From: Ferrovibrio sp964218355
Lineage (GTDB): Bacteria > Pseudomonadota > Alphaproteobacteria > Ferrovibrionales > Ferrovibrionaceae
Reading direction: 5' to 3'
Assembly: GCF_964218355.1 (NCBI RefSeq)
Contig: NZ_CAXPMC010000021.1
Coordinates: forward strand, 248,001 to 312,000
Length of the DNA stretch: 64,000 nucleotides
The notes beneath the pieces were generated by a model. It searched no databases. It worked only from the letters and a program-made list of their open reading frames with translations, and had not been told where the DNA came from. How positions within the stretch are numbered: the first letter of the stretch is position 1; each line of letters opens with the position of its first letter. This document shows positions 8,064-16,194 of the stretch, one piece after another. Position numbers and translations under genes: made by a program.

Positions 8064-8557
8064 GGCTGTCTGCCTCCTGGCGGCCCGTTCGCGCGGCCAT
8101 CCTCCGCCAGCAGGGCCGCCAGCCGGGCCTGCTCGGCTTCGCTCAATGGTGCCACAACGGGTCGACGGCCCCGCTGCCGCCGGTACAGCAGCAGAATGAT
8201 GAGAGCCCCGCCGGCAAGAAGCAGCGCCGGCCCCAGCCACAGCAGCAGGTTCTGCAGGTTGAAGCGGGGCATCAGCAGCACCCAGTCGCCATAGCGCGCC
8301 ACCAGATAGTCGCGTACCGCCCGGTCGCTGTCGCCGGCGGCCAGGCGTTCGCGTACGATGCGGCGCAGGTCGGCCGCCAGCGGCGCATTGGAATCCTCAA
8401 TCGACTGGTTCTGGCAGACCAGGCACCGCAGTTCGCGGGAAATATCACGGGCCCGCTGTTCCAGTGCGGAATCGGCCAGCGGCGTTTCCATATGCTGTGC
8501 CGCTGCCGGCACCGATGCCAGAAGCAAAGTCAGGAGAACCGCCAGCCTCGTCAGCAT
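8060..8557 (-). CDS. ccmH: Cytochrome c maturation protein CcmH (thiol oxidoreductase)
   Basis: 165 residues from the ATG at 8557. It has a signal peptide (MLTRLAVLLTLLLASVPAAAQ), the heme-lyase thiol motif LRCLVCQNQSIEDSNAPLA with the CxxC pair near residues 43-46, then an ARYGDWVLLMPRF segment and one membrane helix (LLLWLGPALLLAGGALIILLLY). CcmH reduces the CxxCH cysteines of apocytochrome c so that heme can be attached. The start overlaps the ccmG stop by seven bases and the stop overlaps the ccmI start, consistent with a single coupled transcript. Confidence 0.95.
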   Translation of the reverse strand: MLTRLAVLLTLLLASVPAAAQHMETPLADSALEQRARDISRELRCLVCQNQSIEDSNAPLAADLRRIVRERLAAGDSDRAVRDYLVARYGDWVLLMPRFNLQNLLLWLGPALLLAGGALIILLLYRRQRGRRPVVAPLSEAEQARLAALLAEDGRANGPPGGRQP

Positions 8558-9108
8558 TTCACGCTGCTCGCGCGGCCGGCTTTCAGATCGTCCAGAAGCG
8601 GCCGGATCTTGTTGTCGACATCCCACTGCATCAGCGGCCCGACATGCTTGCAGACGATCCGGCCCGCACCATCGACCACAAAGGTTTCAGGCACGCCGTA
8701 GACGCCCCAGTCGATGCCCACCCGGCCGTCGCGGTCGGCGCCGGTGCGGGCGAATGGATTGCCGAGCTGATCAAGCCATTTCGCCACATCGGCTGGCTTG
8801 TCCTTGTAGTTCAGGCCATGGACCGGCGCGATACCCTCACGTGCCAGCGCCATGATCAGCGGATGCTCGACCCGACAGGGCACGCACCATGAGGCGAAAA
8901 CGTTGACCAGACTGGGTCCATCGCCGGCCCTGAGATCGGCGCTCGACAGCCCCTGTCCGCCCTCGACCACCGGCGGCAGCGAAAAATCCGGCACGGGTTT
9001 GCCGATGAGTGCGGAAGGAATCTCACGCGGATTGAGGGTCAGTCCGACGGCAAGGCCCAGTCCGATCAGGACAAAAACAATCAGCGGTGCAAGATAGGTC
9101 AGACGCAT
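8551..9108 (-). CDS. ccmG: Thiol:disulfide interchange protein CcmG/DsbE
   Basis: 185 residues. One N-terminal anchor (TYLAPLIVFVLIGLGLAVGL) is followed by a periplasmic thioredoxin fold with active site ASWCVPCRVEHP and the CcmG-specific acidic/Gly surface GLNYKDKPADVAKWLDQLGNPF. GVYGVPETFVVDGAGRI carries the conserved cis-proline loop. It passes reducing power from the inner-membrane CcdA/DsbD system to apocytochrome c or CcmH. It lies 14 bases after ccmF. Confidence 0.95.
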   Translation of the reverse strand: MRLTYLAPLIVFVLIGLGLAVGLTLNPREIPSALIGKPVPDFSLPPVVEGGQGLSSADLRAGDGPSLVNVFASWCVPCRVEHPLIMALAREGIAPVHGLNYKDKPADVAKWLDQLGNPFARTGADRDGRVGIDWGVYGVPETFVVDGAGRIVCKHVGPLMQWDVDNKIRPLLDDLKAGRASSVKC

Positions 9109-9122
9109 ATGATCCTACCCGA

Positions 9123-11102
9123 TTATTCCGCAGCAACCGGGGCGGCCGCGCGACGGCCGGCCGGTGCCCCGACCCGGTGACGGCGGTCACTCAGCGACAG
9201 GAAGCCACCGAATGCCATCCCCAGCGCACCGAGCCAGATCCACGATACCAGCGGCTTCCAGTACAGCCGTACGGCCCAGCCGCGCTGCTCGTCGCCCTCG
9301 CCCAGAACGGCATAGAGATCGGCCACCGGCGAGGGCCGGATCGCCGCCTCGGTGGTTTCCATCGGCGGCTGCAGATAGCGGCGCTGCGCTGGCGTCAGCA
9401 GTTGCGTCACCCGGCCACCCTCGATCACCTCGAACCGCCCCTGCAGGGCCGTATAGTTCGGCCCCTTGATCGGACTGACCCCGGCAAAGCGATACTGCAC
9501 AGGGCCCACAGCCGCGATCTCGCCCGGCTTCATGATGCGCTGGACCTCCACCTGCCAGGTACCGGACACGGTAATGCCCAGAACCAGCAAACCGACACCG
9601 AAATGCGCAACCGTCATGCCCCAGGCAGCCCGCGGCAGCCCGCGGGCACGTCGCAGACTATCGCCCAAAGGCGCGCCGAACAGCTTGATCCGCAACCCCA
9701 GCTCACACAGCGCACCGACCGTCAGCCACAAGCCGAGTGCAATACCCAGCAGCGCCAGCAGGCTGCGGCCGTCGATCAGCCACAGGGCAGCCAGCAGGCC
9801 GATCACGACGGTTGCCGCCGCCGGCAGTAACCGTGCAAAGGCGGCAGCAAGGTCGCCGCGTTTCCAGGCCAGCAGCGGTCCTACCGCCACAGCCGCCAGC
9901 AACGGCGCCATCAACGGCACAAAGACAGCATTGAAATACTGCGGGCCGACAGAAACCTTGGCACCGCTGACGGCATCCAGCGCCAGCGGATACAGCGTGC
10001 CGAGCAGAACGGCTGCGGCGCCAACAGCCAGCAGCAGGTTGTTCAGCACCAGGGCCCCCTCGCGGCTGACCGGGGCGAAGACGCCGACCGCCTGCAGAGC
10101 CGGCGCCCGCAGCGCATAAAGCAGCAGGCTGCCGCCAACCACCACGGCAAGGAAAATCAGGATGAAAACGCCACGGGTCGGATCGGTGGCAAAGGCATGC
10201 ACCGAATTGATCACGCCGGAGCGAACCAGGAAAGTGCCGAGCAGACTGAGCGAGAAGGTCAGGATCGCCAGCAGCACGGTCCAGCTTTTCAGGGTGTCCC
10301 GTTTCTCGACCACGATGGCGGAATGCAGCAGCGCGGTGCCCGCCAGCCATGGCATGAAGGACGCGTTCTCCACCGGATCCCAGAACCACCAGCCACCCCA
10401 GCCGAGCTCGTAATAGGCCCACCACGAACCAAGCGCAATACCGATGGTCAAGAAGCACCAGGCCGCCAGCGTCCAGGGCCGCACCCACCGCGCCCAGGCG
10501 GGGTCGACGCGGCCCTCGAGCAACGCCGCGACGGCAAACGAGAAAGCCACCGAGAATCCGACATAGCCGAGATAGAGAAATGGCGGATGGAAAGCGAGGC
10601 CGGGATCCTGCAGAAGCGGATTGAGACCGCGGCCTTCCAGCGGCGGCGGCAGCAACCGGGAGAACGGATTCGAGGTGAACAGGATGAAGGACAGGAAGCC
10701 AACGGCGATCAGTCCCTGCACGCCCAGCACGCGGGCCTTCAGTGCCGCCGGCAGGTTGCCACCGAACAATGCAACGGCGGCACCGAAAATGCTGAGGATC
10801 AGGATCCACAGCAGCAGCGAGCCTTCGTGATTGCCCCAGACACCGGAAATCTTGTACAGCAGCGGCTTCAGGGTATGAGAATTCTCGGCGACATTCAGCA
10901 CCGAGAAATCCGAGGTGACATAGGCATAAGTCAGGCAGCCGAAGGCGAAGGCAACCAGTGCCGCCTGACCAAAGGCGGCCCCCGGTGCCAGCGCGATCCA
11001 GCCTGGGATGCCGCGTGCCGCGCCGATGACCGGCAGCACGCCCTGCACCAGTGCGAGGGCCAGCGCCAGGATCAGCGCGATATGTCCGAGTTCACCCGCC
11101 AT
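9123..11102 (-). CDS. ccmF: Heme lyase subunit CcmF
   Basis: 659 residues, a polytopic inner-membrane protein with about 14-15 helices. The tryptophan-rich WWD signature is present as WGGWWFWDPVENASFMPWL near residue 235, flanked by conserved histidines. GVWGNHEGSLLLWI near residue 90 is another family hallmark, and the large periplasmic loop with LYAVLGEGDEQRGWAVRLYWKPL lies before the last helix. CcmF takes heme from holo-CcmE and, with CcmH and CcmI, forms the thioether bonds of cytochrome c. The length is normal for the family. Confidence 0.97.
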   Translation of the reverse strand: MAGELGHIALILALALALVQGVLPVIGAARGIPGWIALAPGAAFGQAALVAFAFGCLTYAYVTSDFSVLNVAENSHTLKPLLYKISGVWGNHEGSLLLWILILSIFGAAVALFGGNLPAALKARVLGVQGLIAVGFLSFILFTSNPFSRLLPPPLEGRGLNPLLQDPGLAFHPPFLYLGYVGFSVAFSFAVAALLEGRVDPAWARWVRPWTLAAWCFLTIGIALGSWWAYYELGWGGWWFWDPVENASFMPWLAGTALLHSAIVVEKRDTLKSWTVLLAILTFSLSLLGTFLVRSGVINSVHAFATDPTRGVFILIFLAVVVGGSLLLYALRAPALQAVGVFAPVSREGALVLNNLLLAVGAAAVLLGTLYPLALDAVSGAKVSVGPQYFNAVFVPLMAPLLAAVAVGPLLAWKRGDLAAAFARLLPAAATVVIGLLAALWLIDGRSLLALLGIALGLWLTVGALCELGLRIKLFGAPLGDSLRRARGLPRAAWGMTVAHFGVGLLVLGITVSGTWQVEVQRIMKPGEIAAVGPVQYRFAGVSPIKGPNYTALQGRFEVIEGGRVTQLLTPAQRRYLQPPMETTEAAIRPSPVADLYAVLGEGDEQRGWAVRLYWKPLVSWIWLGALGMAFGGFLSLSDRRHRVGAPAGRRAAAPVAAE

Positions 11103-11114
11103 GACAGAATCGCG

Positions 11115-11612
11115 TCACGAGCCCGGCTTCGCCAGCTTGTTGTGATCGCCGGTCTTCTCGTGCCATTGCCCCGACTTCTTCAGCGCGTCCGCCACCTCGG
11201 GCGGCATGTATTTCTCGTCATGTTTGGCCAGCACCTCGCTGGCGTTGAAGCGGCCCGAAACATCGAGACTGCCAGTCGCCACCACACCCTGTCCCTCGCG
11301 GAACAGATCGGGCAGCATGCCGGTATAGCGGACATGGATCGTGTGGCGCAGATCGGTGACGGTGAATTCGGTAGTCAGGCCATCCTTCTTCACGCTGCCC
11401 TGCTCGACCAGGCCACCGAGACGGAACCGGCGATCGGCAGGAAGCTGCTTTTCCGCCACGTCGCTCGGGCTGTGAAAGAAAACCAGGTTGTCGCTGAAGG
11501 CGCTGAGCACCAGGGCGACGGCAACGCCAAGGCCACCGACCAGGGCCAGCACGGCAGCCATGCGCTTCTGCTTGCGGGTCCAGCCGCGGCGACGGACAGG
11601 CGTGTCAGACAT
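11115..11612 (-). CDS. ccmE: Periplasmic heme chaperone CcmE
   Basis: 165 residues from the ATG at 11612. An alternative start ten codons earlier would lie within ccmD and is less likely. There is a basic N-terminus, a single membrane anchor (MAAVLALVGGLGVAVALVLSAF) and an OB-fold domain. The heme-binding histidine is visible in VLAKHDEKYMPPEVADALKK, followed by the Tyr that stabilises heme. CcmE carries heme covalently from CcmABCD to CcmF. The gene overlaps the end of ccmD by eight bases. Confidence 0.95.
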   Translation of the reverse strand: MSDTPVRRRGWTRKQKRMAAVLALVGGLGVAVALVLSAFSDNLVFFHSPSDVAEKQLPADRRFRLGGLVEQGSVKKDGLTTEFTVTDLRHTIHVRYTGMLPDLFREGQGVVATGSLDVSGRFNASEVLAKHDEKYMPPEVADALKKSGQWHEKTGDHNKLAKPGS

Positions 11613-11784
11613 GGCGGCCCACTTCCCGCCGGGCTTCGGCATGGTCGCGCTCGGCCGTCTTCAGCCGGGCCCGGCTTTGCAGGCCGAGGCCGAGCAGAAC
11701 CAGCAGACTCACGGCAAAAGACGGCCAGACAAAGCCGGCATAGCCGCCCATGGCCAGGAAATCGCCGAGCGAAGTCCAATACAC
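11605..11784 (-). CDS. ccmD: Heme exporter small protein CcmD
   Basis: A 59-residue protein beginning at a GTG codon (VYWTSLGDFLAMGG). It has one membrane helix (about 19-35: VWPSFAVSLLVLLGLGL) and a charged, arginine-rich cytoplasmic tail (LKTAERDHAEARRE). Size, GGYAGFVWPS before the helix and position between ccmC and ccmE match CcmD, which helps release holo-CcmE from the CcmABC complex. No in-frame ATG lies upstream without extending into an unlikely region. The TGA overlaps the start of ccmE by eight bases. Confidence 0.88.
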   Translation of the reverse strand: MYWTSLGDFLAMGGYAGFVWPSFAVSLLVLLGLGLQSRARLKTAERDHAEARREVGRHV

Positions 11785-11860
11785 TGATGCTAACCCCTTG
11801 TTCCCTATGACCCCTGCGGTCCCATCCGGGGTTGAAAATAGTCCGTTGCAGCCCCGGCTG

Positions 11861-12592
11861 CTAGCCGGCGCGGCGATCGGTCGCGGCGCTGAACCGCAGA
11901 ATCCGGGCCTGCCGGCTCAGAATCTCCGCCCGCACCCGCAGGCAGAGCATCCACAGATAGTAGCCATGTGCCCCCACGGCCGTCACCACCAGAGGCCAGA
12001 GAATGCTGGGATCGATCTTCGGGCCTTCCATGGTCATCACGCTGGCCGGCTGGTGCAGGGTGTTCCACCAGTCGACGGAGAACTTGATCACCGGCAGGTT
12101 CACGGCCCCAACCAGCGCCAAGATCGCAGCCGCACGGCCGGCGCGGGACGGGTCGTCAAAAGCCTCCCACAGCGCGATATAGCCGAGATACAGGAAGAAC
12201 AGGATCAGCATCGAGGTCAGCCGGGCATCCCATACCCACCAGGTGCCCCACATCGGCTTGCCCCACAGGGCGCCGGTCACCAGACAGATCAGGGTGAAGG
12301 CAGCACCGACCGGCGCCGAAGCCTTGGCCACCAGTTCCGCCACCGGATGGCGCCAGATCAGTGCCGCCGCCGAGGCCACAGCCATGGCGAAGTAGATCGA
12401 CATGCCCATCCAAGCCGCCGGCACATGGATATACATGATCCGCACCGTTTCGCCCTGCTGGTAATCGGGGGGCGAAAACAGCAGGCCCCAGGCCAGGCCG
12501 CCGCACAACCCGGCCACCGCGACCAGCGCGGCCCATGGCCGGATTGCAGTCATCAGGCGCATGAAGCGGGCGGGATTGGCAAGGGCATGCAT
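11861..12592 (-). CDS. ccmC: Heme transporter subunit CcmC
   Basis: 243 residues with six membrane helices. The tryptophan motif WGTWWVWDARLTSML lies near residue 120, with flanking conserved histidines such as YIHVPAAWM, which together hold heme and attach it to CcmE on the periplasmic side. The ATG at 12592 gives the normal family length. A 76-base gap separates its stop from ccmD. It belongs to the ccmABCDEFGHI operon. Confidence 0.96.
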   Translation of the reverse strand: MHALANPARFMRLMTAIRPWAALVAVAGLCGGLAWGLLFSPPDYQQGETVRIMYIHVPAAWMGMSIYFAMAVASAAALIWRHPVAELVAKASAPVGAAFTLICLVTGALWGKPMWGTWWVWDARLTSMLILFFLYLGYIALWEAFDDPSRAGRAAAILALVGAVNLPVIKFSVDWWNTLHQPASVMTMEGPKIDPSILWPLVVTAVGAHGYYLWMLCLRVRAEILSRQARILRFSAATDRRAG

Positions 12593-12617
12593 GGCGGTAC
12601 CGTTTATAGGGCCGGGC

Positions 12618-13283
12618 CTATTCCAAGGCCAGCTTGATTGCCCCGGCGATGGCGAAGGGGCTGAGCGCCAGGCTGCCGGCGAAAAATGCTGCCAGCAGCA
12701 GGAGATGCGGCTGCGCCGTCAGGCCATAGGCAGCGGCCTCGACGGCACCGACCCCGAAAATCAGTACCGGCACCACCAGAGGCAGCGTGATCAGGGGTAC
12801 AAGGATGGCACCGCGCCTTGCCCCGAGCGTCAGGGCCGCGCCGATGGCGCCGATCAGGCTCAGGGACGGCGTCCCCAGCAGCAGGGCCAGCAGCAGCACC
12901 GGGATTGCGGCGGATTCCATCTGCATCAGCACCGCCAGCAGGGGGGCGATCACTGCCAGGGGCAGCCCGGTACTGAGCCAGTGCGCCAGCGTCTTGGCCA
13001 GTGCCGTCATGGCCAGTGCCAGCGGCGCCTGGGCCAGAAGGTCCAGCGTGCCGTCCTCATGGTCGGCCTGGAACAGGCGGTCCAGCGACAGCATGGCCGC
13101 CAGCAGGGCGGCGACCCAGATCACGCCGGCGGCGATCCGCGCCAGGACCTGGGGCTCCGGCCCCACGCCGAGCGGAAACAGGCTGACCGCCAGAACAAAG
13201 AACAGCAGCGTGTTCAGTGCCGCACCCTGGGCACCGAGCCCGAGCCACAGGTCGCGCCGCACGATGGCCCAGAAGGCCGTCAT
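12618..13283 (-). CDS. ccmB: Heme exporter permease CcmB
   Basis: 221 residues with six predicted helices. It begins FWAIVRRDLWLGLG and contains LDRLFQADHEDGTLDLLAQAPLAL, the conserved cytoplasmic loop that meets the CcmA ATPase. It forms the membrane part of the CcmAB ABC complex that frees holo-CcmE. The start overlaps the ccmA stop by four bases (ATGA), indicating coupling. Confidence 0.95.
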   Translation of the reverse strand: MTAFWAIVRRDLWLGLGAQGAALNTLLFFVLAVSLFPLGVGPEPQVLARIAAGVIWVAALLAAMLSLDRLFQADHEDGTLDLLAQAPLALAMTALAKTLAHWLSTGLPLAVIAPLLAVLMQMESAAIPVLLLALLLGTPSLSLIGAIGAALTLGARRGAILVPLITLPLVVPVLIFGVGAVEAAAYGLTAQPHLLLLAAFFAGSLALSPFAIAGAIKLALE

Positions 13284-13912
13284 GCCAGCACCCCTTCCGG
13301 CAGATCGAGGACCCGGGCATCAGGCAGTGGCACCGGCACATGGCTGGCCAGCAGTACGATGCCGCCGCGGCGGCGATGGCCGGCCAGGAGGCTGCCGAGC
13401 CAGGCAACGGCCTCCGAATCGAGTGCATTGGTCGGCTCGTCCAGCAACCACAGGGCCGCCGGCGTGACCAGCAGCCGGGCCAGCGCCAGCCGGCGCTTCT
13501 GCCCCGCGGACAGATAGCGGCCGGGCAGGCGGCGCTGGCGGTGCAGGCCGGCGGCCTCAAGGGCCGCTGCCGTCTGCCGTGCAGCCTCTGCCGCCGGCTG
13601 GCCGATCAGCCGGGCCCAGAACAGCAGGTTATCCTCGGCGGTCAGTTGTGGCTTGATGGCATCCTGGTGGCCCAGATAGTACAGTCGCGCCCGATGGGCC
13701 TCGGCATCCTCTGCCACAGCCATGCCGTCCCACAGCACCCGGCCGGCGGCCGGCGGCAGGAAGCCAGCCAGCAGGCGCAGCAGGCTCGATTTGCCGCTGC
13801 CATTCGGGCCGCGCAGCAGCAGCGCCTCACCGCTGGCGAGCCGGAAATCCAGATCGTGAAAAAGCTGACGCTCGCCGCGGATGCAGACGAGCCCTTCGAC
13901 CGCCAATGCCAT
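13280..13912 (-). CDS. ccmA: Heme ABC exporter ATP-binding protein CcmA
   Basis: 210 residues. It has Walker A GPNGSGKSS, signature LSAGQKRRLALARLL, Walker B LWLLDEPTNALD and the H-loop LASHVPV. The short length and LSAGQ signature are typical of CcmA. It is the first gene of the nine-gene ccm operon, 68 bases after the PaaK-like gene on the same strand, so read-through from upstream is possible as well as its own promoter. Confidence 0.95.
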   Translation of the reverse strand: MALAVEGLVCIRGERQLFHDLDFRLASGEALLLRGPNGSGKSSLLRLLAGFLPPAAGRVLWDGMAVAEDAEAHRARLYYLGHQDAIKPQLTAEDNLLFWARLIGQPAAEAARQTAAALEAAGLHRQRRLPGRYLSAGQKRRLALARLLVTPAALWLLDEPTNALDSEAVAWLGSLLAGHRRRGGIVLLASHVPVPLPDARVLDLPEGVLA

Positions 13913-13980
13913 AGCGGGGCAGAGTGTAGCGGCATCAGGGGCTTAAAGGCCAGAGGCGGACGATGCCGCCAGCCGGGCGC

Positions 13981-15261
13981 CTACTGGTAGCTGCGCAGGT
14001 CGGCAATCACCTTGCCATCATTGGGCAGACTGCCTGCCGCCGCCACCGCGATCGCGCCACGCAGTTTGCAGACCGCCTGCAGGCTGGCAGCAACCGCACC
14101 GGTATCGACAGCCCCCTGCACCTCGATCCTCAGCGTCATGGCATCGAGATTGTTCTCGGAGGTCACTTCGAGGCGGGCGCGGGTTATTTCCGGGTGACGG
14201 GCCATCACCTGCGCGATCTGGCCCGGGGTGATGAACATCCCTTTGACCTTGGTGGTCTGGTCGGCCCGGCCCATCCAGCCGCGGATGCGCGGCGCCGTCC
14301 GCCCGCAGGGGCTGACCCCCGGCAGAATCGCCGACAGGTCGCCGGTGGCAAAGCGGATCATCGGATAGGCCGGATTGGCCAGCACCGTCACCACCACCTC
14401 GCCCACCTCGCCCGGCGCCACCGGATCGCCGGTGCCCGGCCGCACGATCTCGACGATCACGTCCTCGTCGAGGATCATGCCCTCCAGTGCAGGGGATTCG
14501 TAGGCGATCAGGCCGAGTTCCGCAGTGCCGTAGGATTGCAGCACGGCCACGCCCTTCGCCTTCAGTTCGGCGCGCAGGGATGGCGGCAGCGCTTCGCCAC
14601 CGACCAGGCCTGCCTTCAGCGATGCCGTCGGCCTGCCAAGCTCGGCGCCCTTCTCAAGCAGGATCTTCAGGAAGGATGGCGTGCCGCAATAAACCTTCGG
14701 CCGCAGCTGGGCGATGGCATCGAGCTGCAATTCGGTATTGCCGATGCCGGCGGGAAACACCGGGCAGCCGATGGCATGGGCCGACCCTTCCGTCATCCGG
14801 CCAGCCGGGGTCAGGTGGTACGAGAAGGTGTTGTGGACCAGATCACCCGGCCGGCAGCCGGCAGCCCACATCGCCCGCGCAAACCGCCAAGGGTCTTTCG
14901 CCTTGGCATTCGGCCGGCCATAGGCTTCGTATAGCGGCCCCGGCGACTGAAAGTAATTGGCGATCTCGGAAGGCCTGGCGCCCTCAAGGCCGCCCAGCGG
15001 CGGCTTCGCTTTCTGGCGTGGCGCCAGATCGGATTTCCTGGTTACCGGCAGTTTCGCCAGCGCTGCCAGCGACGTGATGGCCGCCGGCCGCACACCCTTG
15101 AGGATGTCCCGGTAATAGGGGCTTGCCTTCTTCGCATGCTCGATCAGCGCCTGCAGGGCGGCCAGCTGAGCCTTCTGGCGGGCTGCAGCCGAACGGGTCT
15201 CGCGCCTGTCGTAATACTCGTCGGCCCTGATCTTCACCACCCGCTTTGCTGCCTGCGCCAC
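13981..15261 (-). CDS. PaaK-like phenylacetate-CoA ligase family enzyme
   Basis: 426 residues from a GTG at 15261, seven bases after a GGAGG site. PaaK-type adenylating enzymes activate an arylacetate or other acid to its CoA thioester. The layout is an N-terminal helical region (ADEYYDRRETR, IEHAKKASPYYRD), adenylate-binding segments (VLQSYGTAELGLIAYE; RFATGDLSAIL) and the mobile C-terminal domain with VKGMFITPGQIAQVMARHPEI and the catalytic-lysine loop SLPNDGKVIADL. The usual Ser/Thr/Gly-rich P-loop is degenerate (NYFQSPGPLYE), as in many non-classical PaaK homologues. It is the last gene of the Liv-type operon, so its acid is probably what that transporter imports. The substrate is not known. 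Confidence 0.82.
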   Translation of the reverse strand: MAQAAKRVVKIRADEYYDRRETRSAAARQKAQLAALQALIEHAKKASPYYRDILKGVRPAAITSLAALAKLPVTRKSDLAPRQKAKPPLGGLEGARPSEIANYFQSPGPLYEAYGRPNAKAKDPWRFARAMWAAGCRPGDLVHNTFSYHLTPAGRMTEGSAHAIGCPVFPAGIGNTELQLDAIAQLRPKVYCGTPSFLKILLEKGAELGRPTASLKAGLVGGEALPPSLRAELKAKGVAVLQSYGTAELGLIAYESPALEGMILDEDVIVEIVRPGTGDPVAPGEVGEVVVTVLANPAYPMIRFATGDLSAILPGVSPCGRTAPRIRGWMGRADQTTKVKGMFITPGQIAQVMARHPEITRARLEVTSENNLDAMTLRIEVQGAVDTGAVAASLQAVCKLRGAIAVAAAGSLPNDGKVIADLRSYQ

Positions 15262-15291
15262 AACCCATCCTCCGGAAATCAGATATCGAGA

Positions 15292-16125
15292 TCAGGCCAG
15301 CCAGCGCTTGCGGCGGCGGTAATGTTTCACGTCGCGGAAGCTCATGCGGCCACCGGCGCCAAGCCCGAGATAGAACTCCTTCACGTCGGAATTCTCGCGC
15401 AACTTGGCCGCCTCGCCGTCCATGACGATCCGGCCATTCTCGAGGATGTAGCCGTAATCGGCATAACGCAGTGCCATGTTGGTATTCTGCTCGGCAACCA
15501 GGAAGCTGACGCCGGTTTCCTTGTTCAGCTTGTGGACGATCTCGAAAATTTCCTCCACCAGCTGCGGCGCCAGTCCCATGGACGGCTCATCGAGCAGGAT
15601 CATGTCCGGCTTGCTCATCAATGCGCGGCCGATCGCCGTCATCTGCTGCTCGCCACCCGAGGTATAGCCCGCAATGGATTTGCGGCGCACCTTCAGGCGC
15701 GGGAAATACGTATAGACCATCTCGAGATCCTGCGCGATCGCACGGCTGCCATCCTTGCGCGTATAGGCGCCGGTCAGCAGGTTTTCCTCGACCGTCAGGT
15801 GGGCGAAGCAATGCCGCCCCTCCATCACCTGGATCAGGCCTTTCTTGACCACAGTGGATGGGTTGAGCTGGTCGATCCGCTCGCCGCGATAGTCGATATG
15901 GCCCTTGGTGATGTCGCCGCGCTCGGCGCGCAGCAGGTTGGAAATCGCCTTCAGGGTGGTGGTCTTGCCGGCGCCGTTGGCGCCCAGCAGGGCTACGATC
16001 CCGCCCTTGGGCACCTGCAGCGACACGCCCTTGAGAACCAGGATCACGTGGTTGTAGATCACCTCGATATTGCTGATCGACAGCAGGGGTGGCTCGGCAG
16101 CGGCAGCGCTCGTCTGGGCGGTCAT
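15292..16125 (-). CDS. livF: Branched-chain amino acid-type ABC ATP-binding protein (LivF)
   Basis: 277 residues from the ATG at 16125; a GTG seven codons earlier is possible but has no ribosome site. It has Walker A GANGAGKTTTLKAI, Q-loop VMEGRHCFAHLTVEENL, signature TSGGEQQMTAIGRAL, Walker B MILLDEPSMGLAP and the H-loop-equivalent VAEQNTNMAL, which is characteristic of the HAAT (LivF) family. The tail MSFRDVKHYRRRKRWL is longer than in E. coli LivF and is common in acyl-CoA-synthetase-linked clusters. It follows the binding-protein gene after a strong hairpin. Confidence 0.93.
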   Translation of the reverse strand: MTAQTSAAAAEPPLLSISNIEVIYNHVILVLKGVSLQVPKGGIVALLGANGAGKTTTLKAISNLLRAERGDITKGHIDYRGERIDQLNPSTVVKKGLIQVMEGRHCFAHLTVEENLLTGAYTRKDGSRAIAQDLEMVYTYFPRLKVRRKSIAGYTSGGEQQMTAIGRALMSKPDMILLDEPSMGLAPQLVEEIFEIVHKLNKETGVSFLVAEQNTNMALRYADYGYILENGRIVMDGEAAKLRENSDVKEFYLGLGAGGRMSFRDVKHYRRRKRWLA

Positions 16126-16154
16126 GGTCTGAATCCGGTTGGACACGGGAAGGG

Positions 16155-16187
16155 GCTGCCCCCGCCGGCCTGGCCGGCGGGGGCAGC
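16155..16187 (-). repeat. 33-base near-perfect palindrome between binding-protein gene and livF
   Basis: Two 16-base arms (16155-16170 and 16172-16187) are exact inverted copies around one base, starting GCTGCCCCCGCC. In RNA this is a very stable GC hairpin eight bases after the stop of the substrate-binding-protein gene. No T-tract follows on the minus strand, so it is not a canonical terminator. A stabilising or partial-termination hairpin that keeps binding-protein mRNA in excess over livF is the likely role, by analogy with malE-malF. Confidence 0.75.
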
Positions 16188-16194
16188 TGAGTGG

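Noticed and set aside
8064..8240. N-terminal extension of CcmI
   Set aside because: It lies wholly within ccmH; the ATG overlapping the ccmH stop fits the family start.
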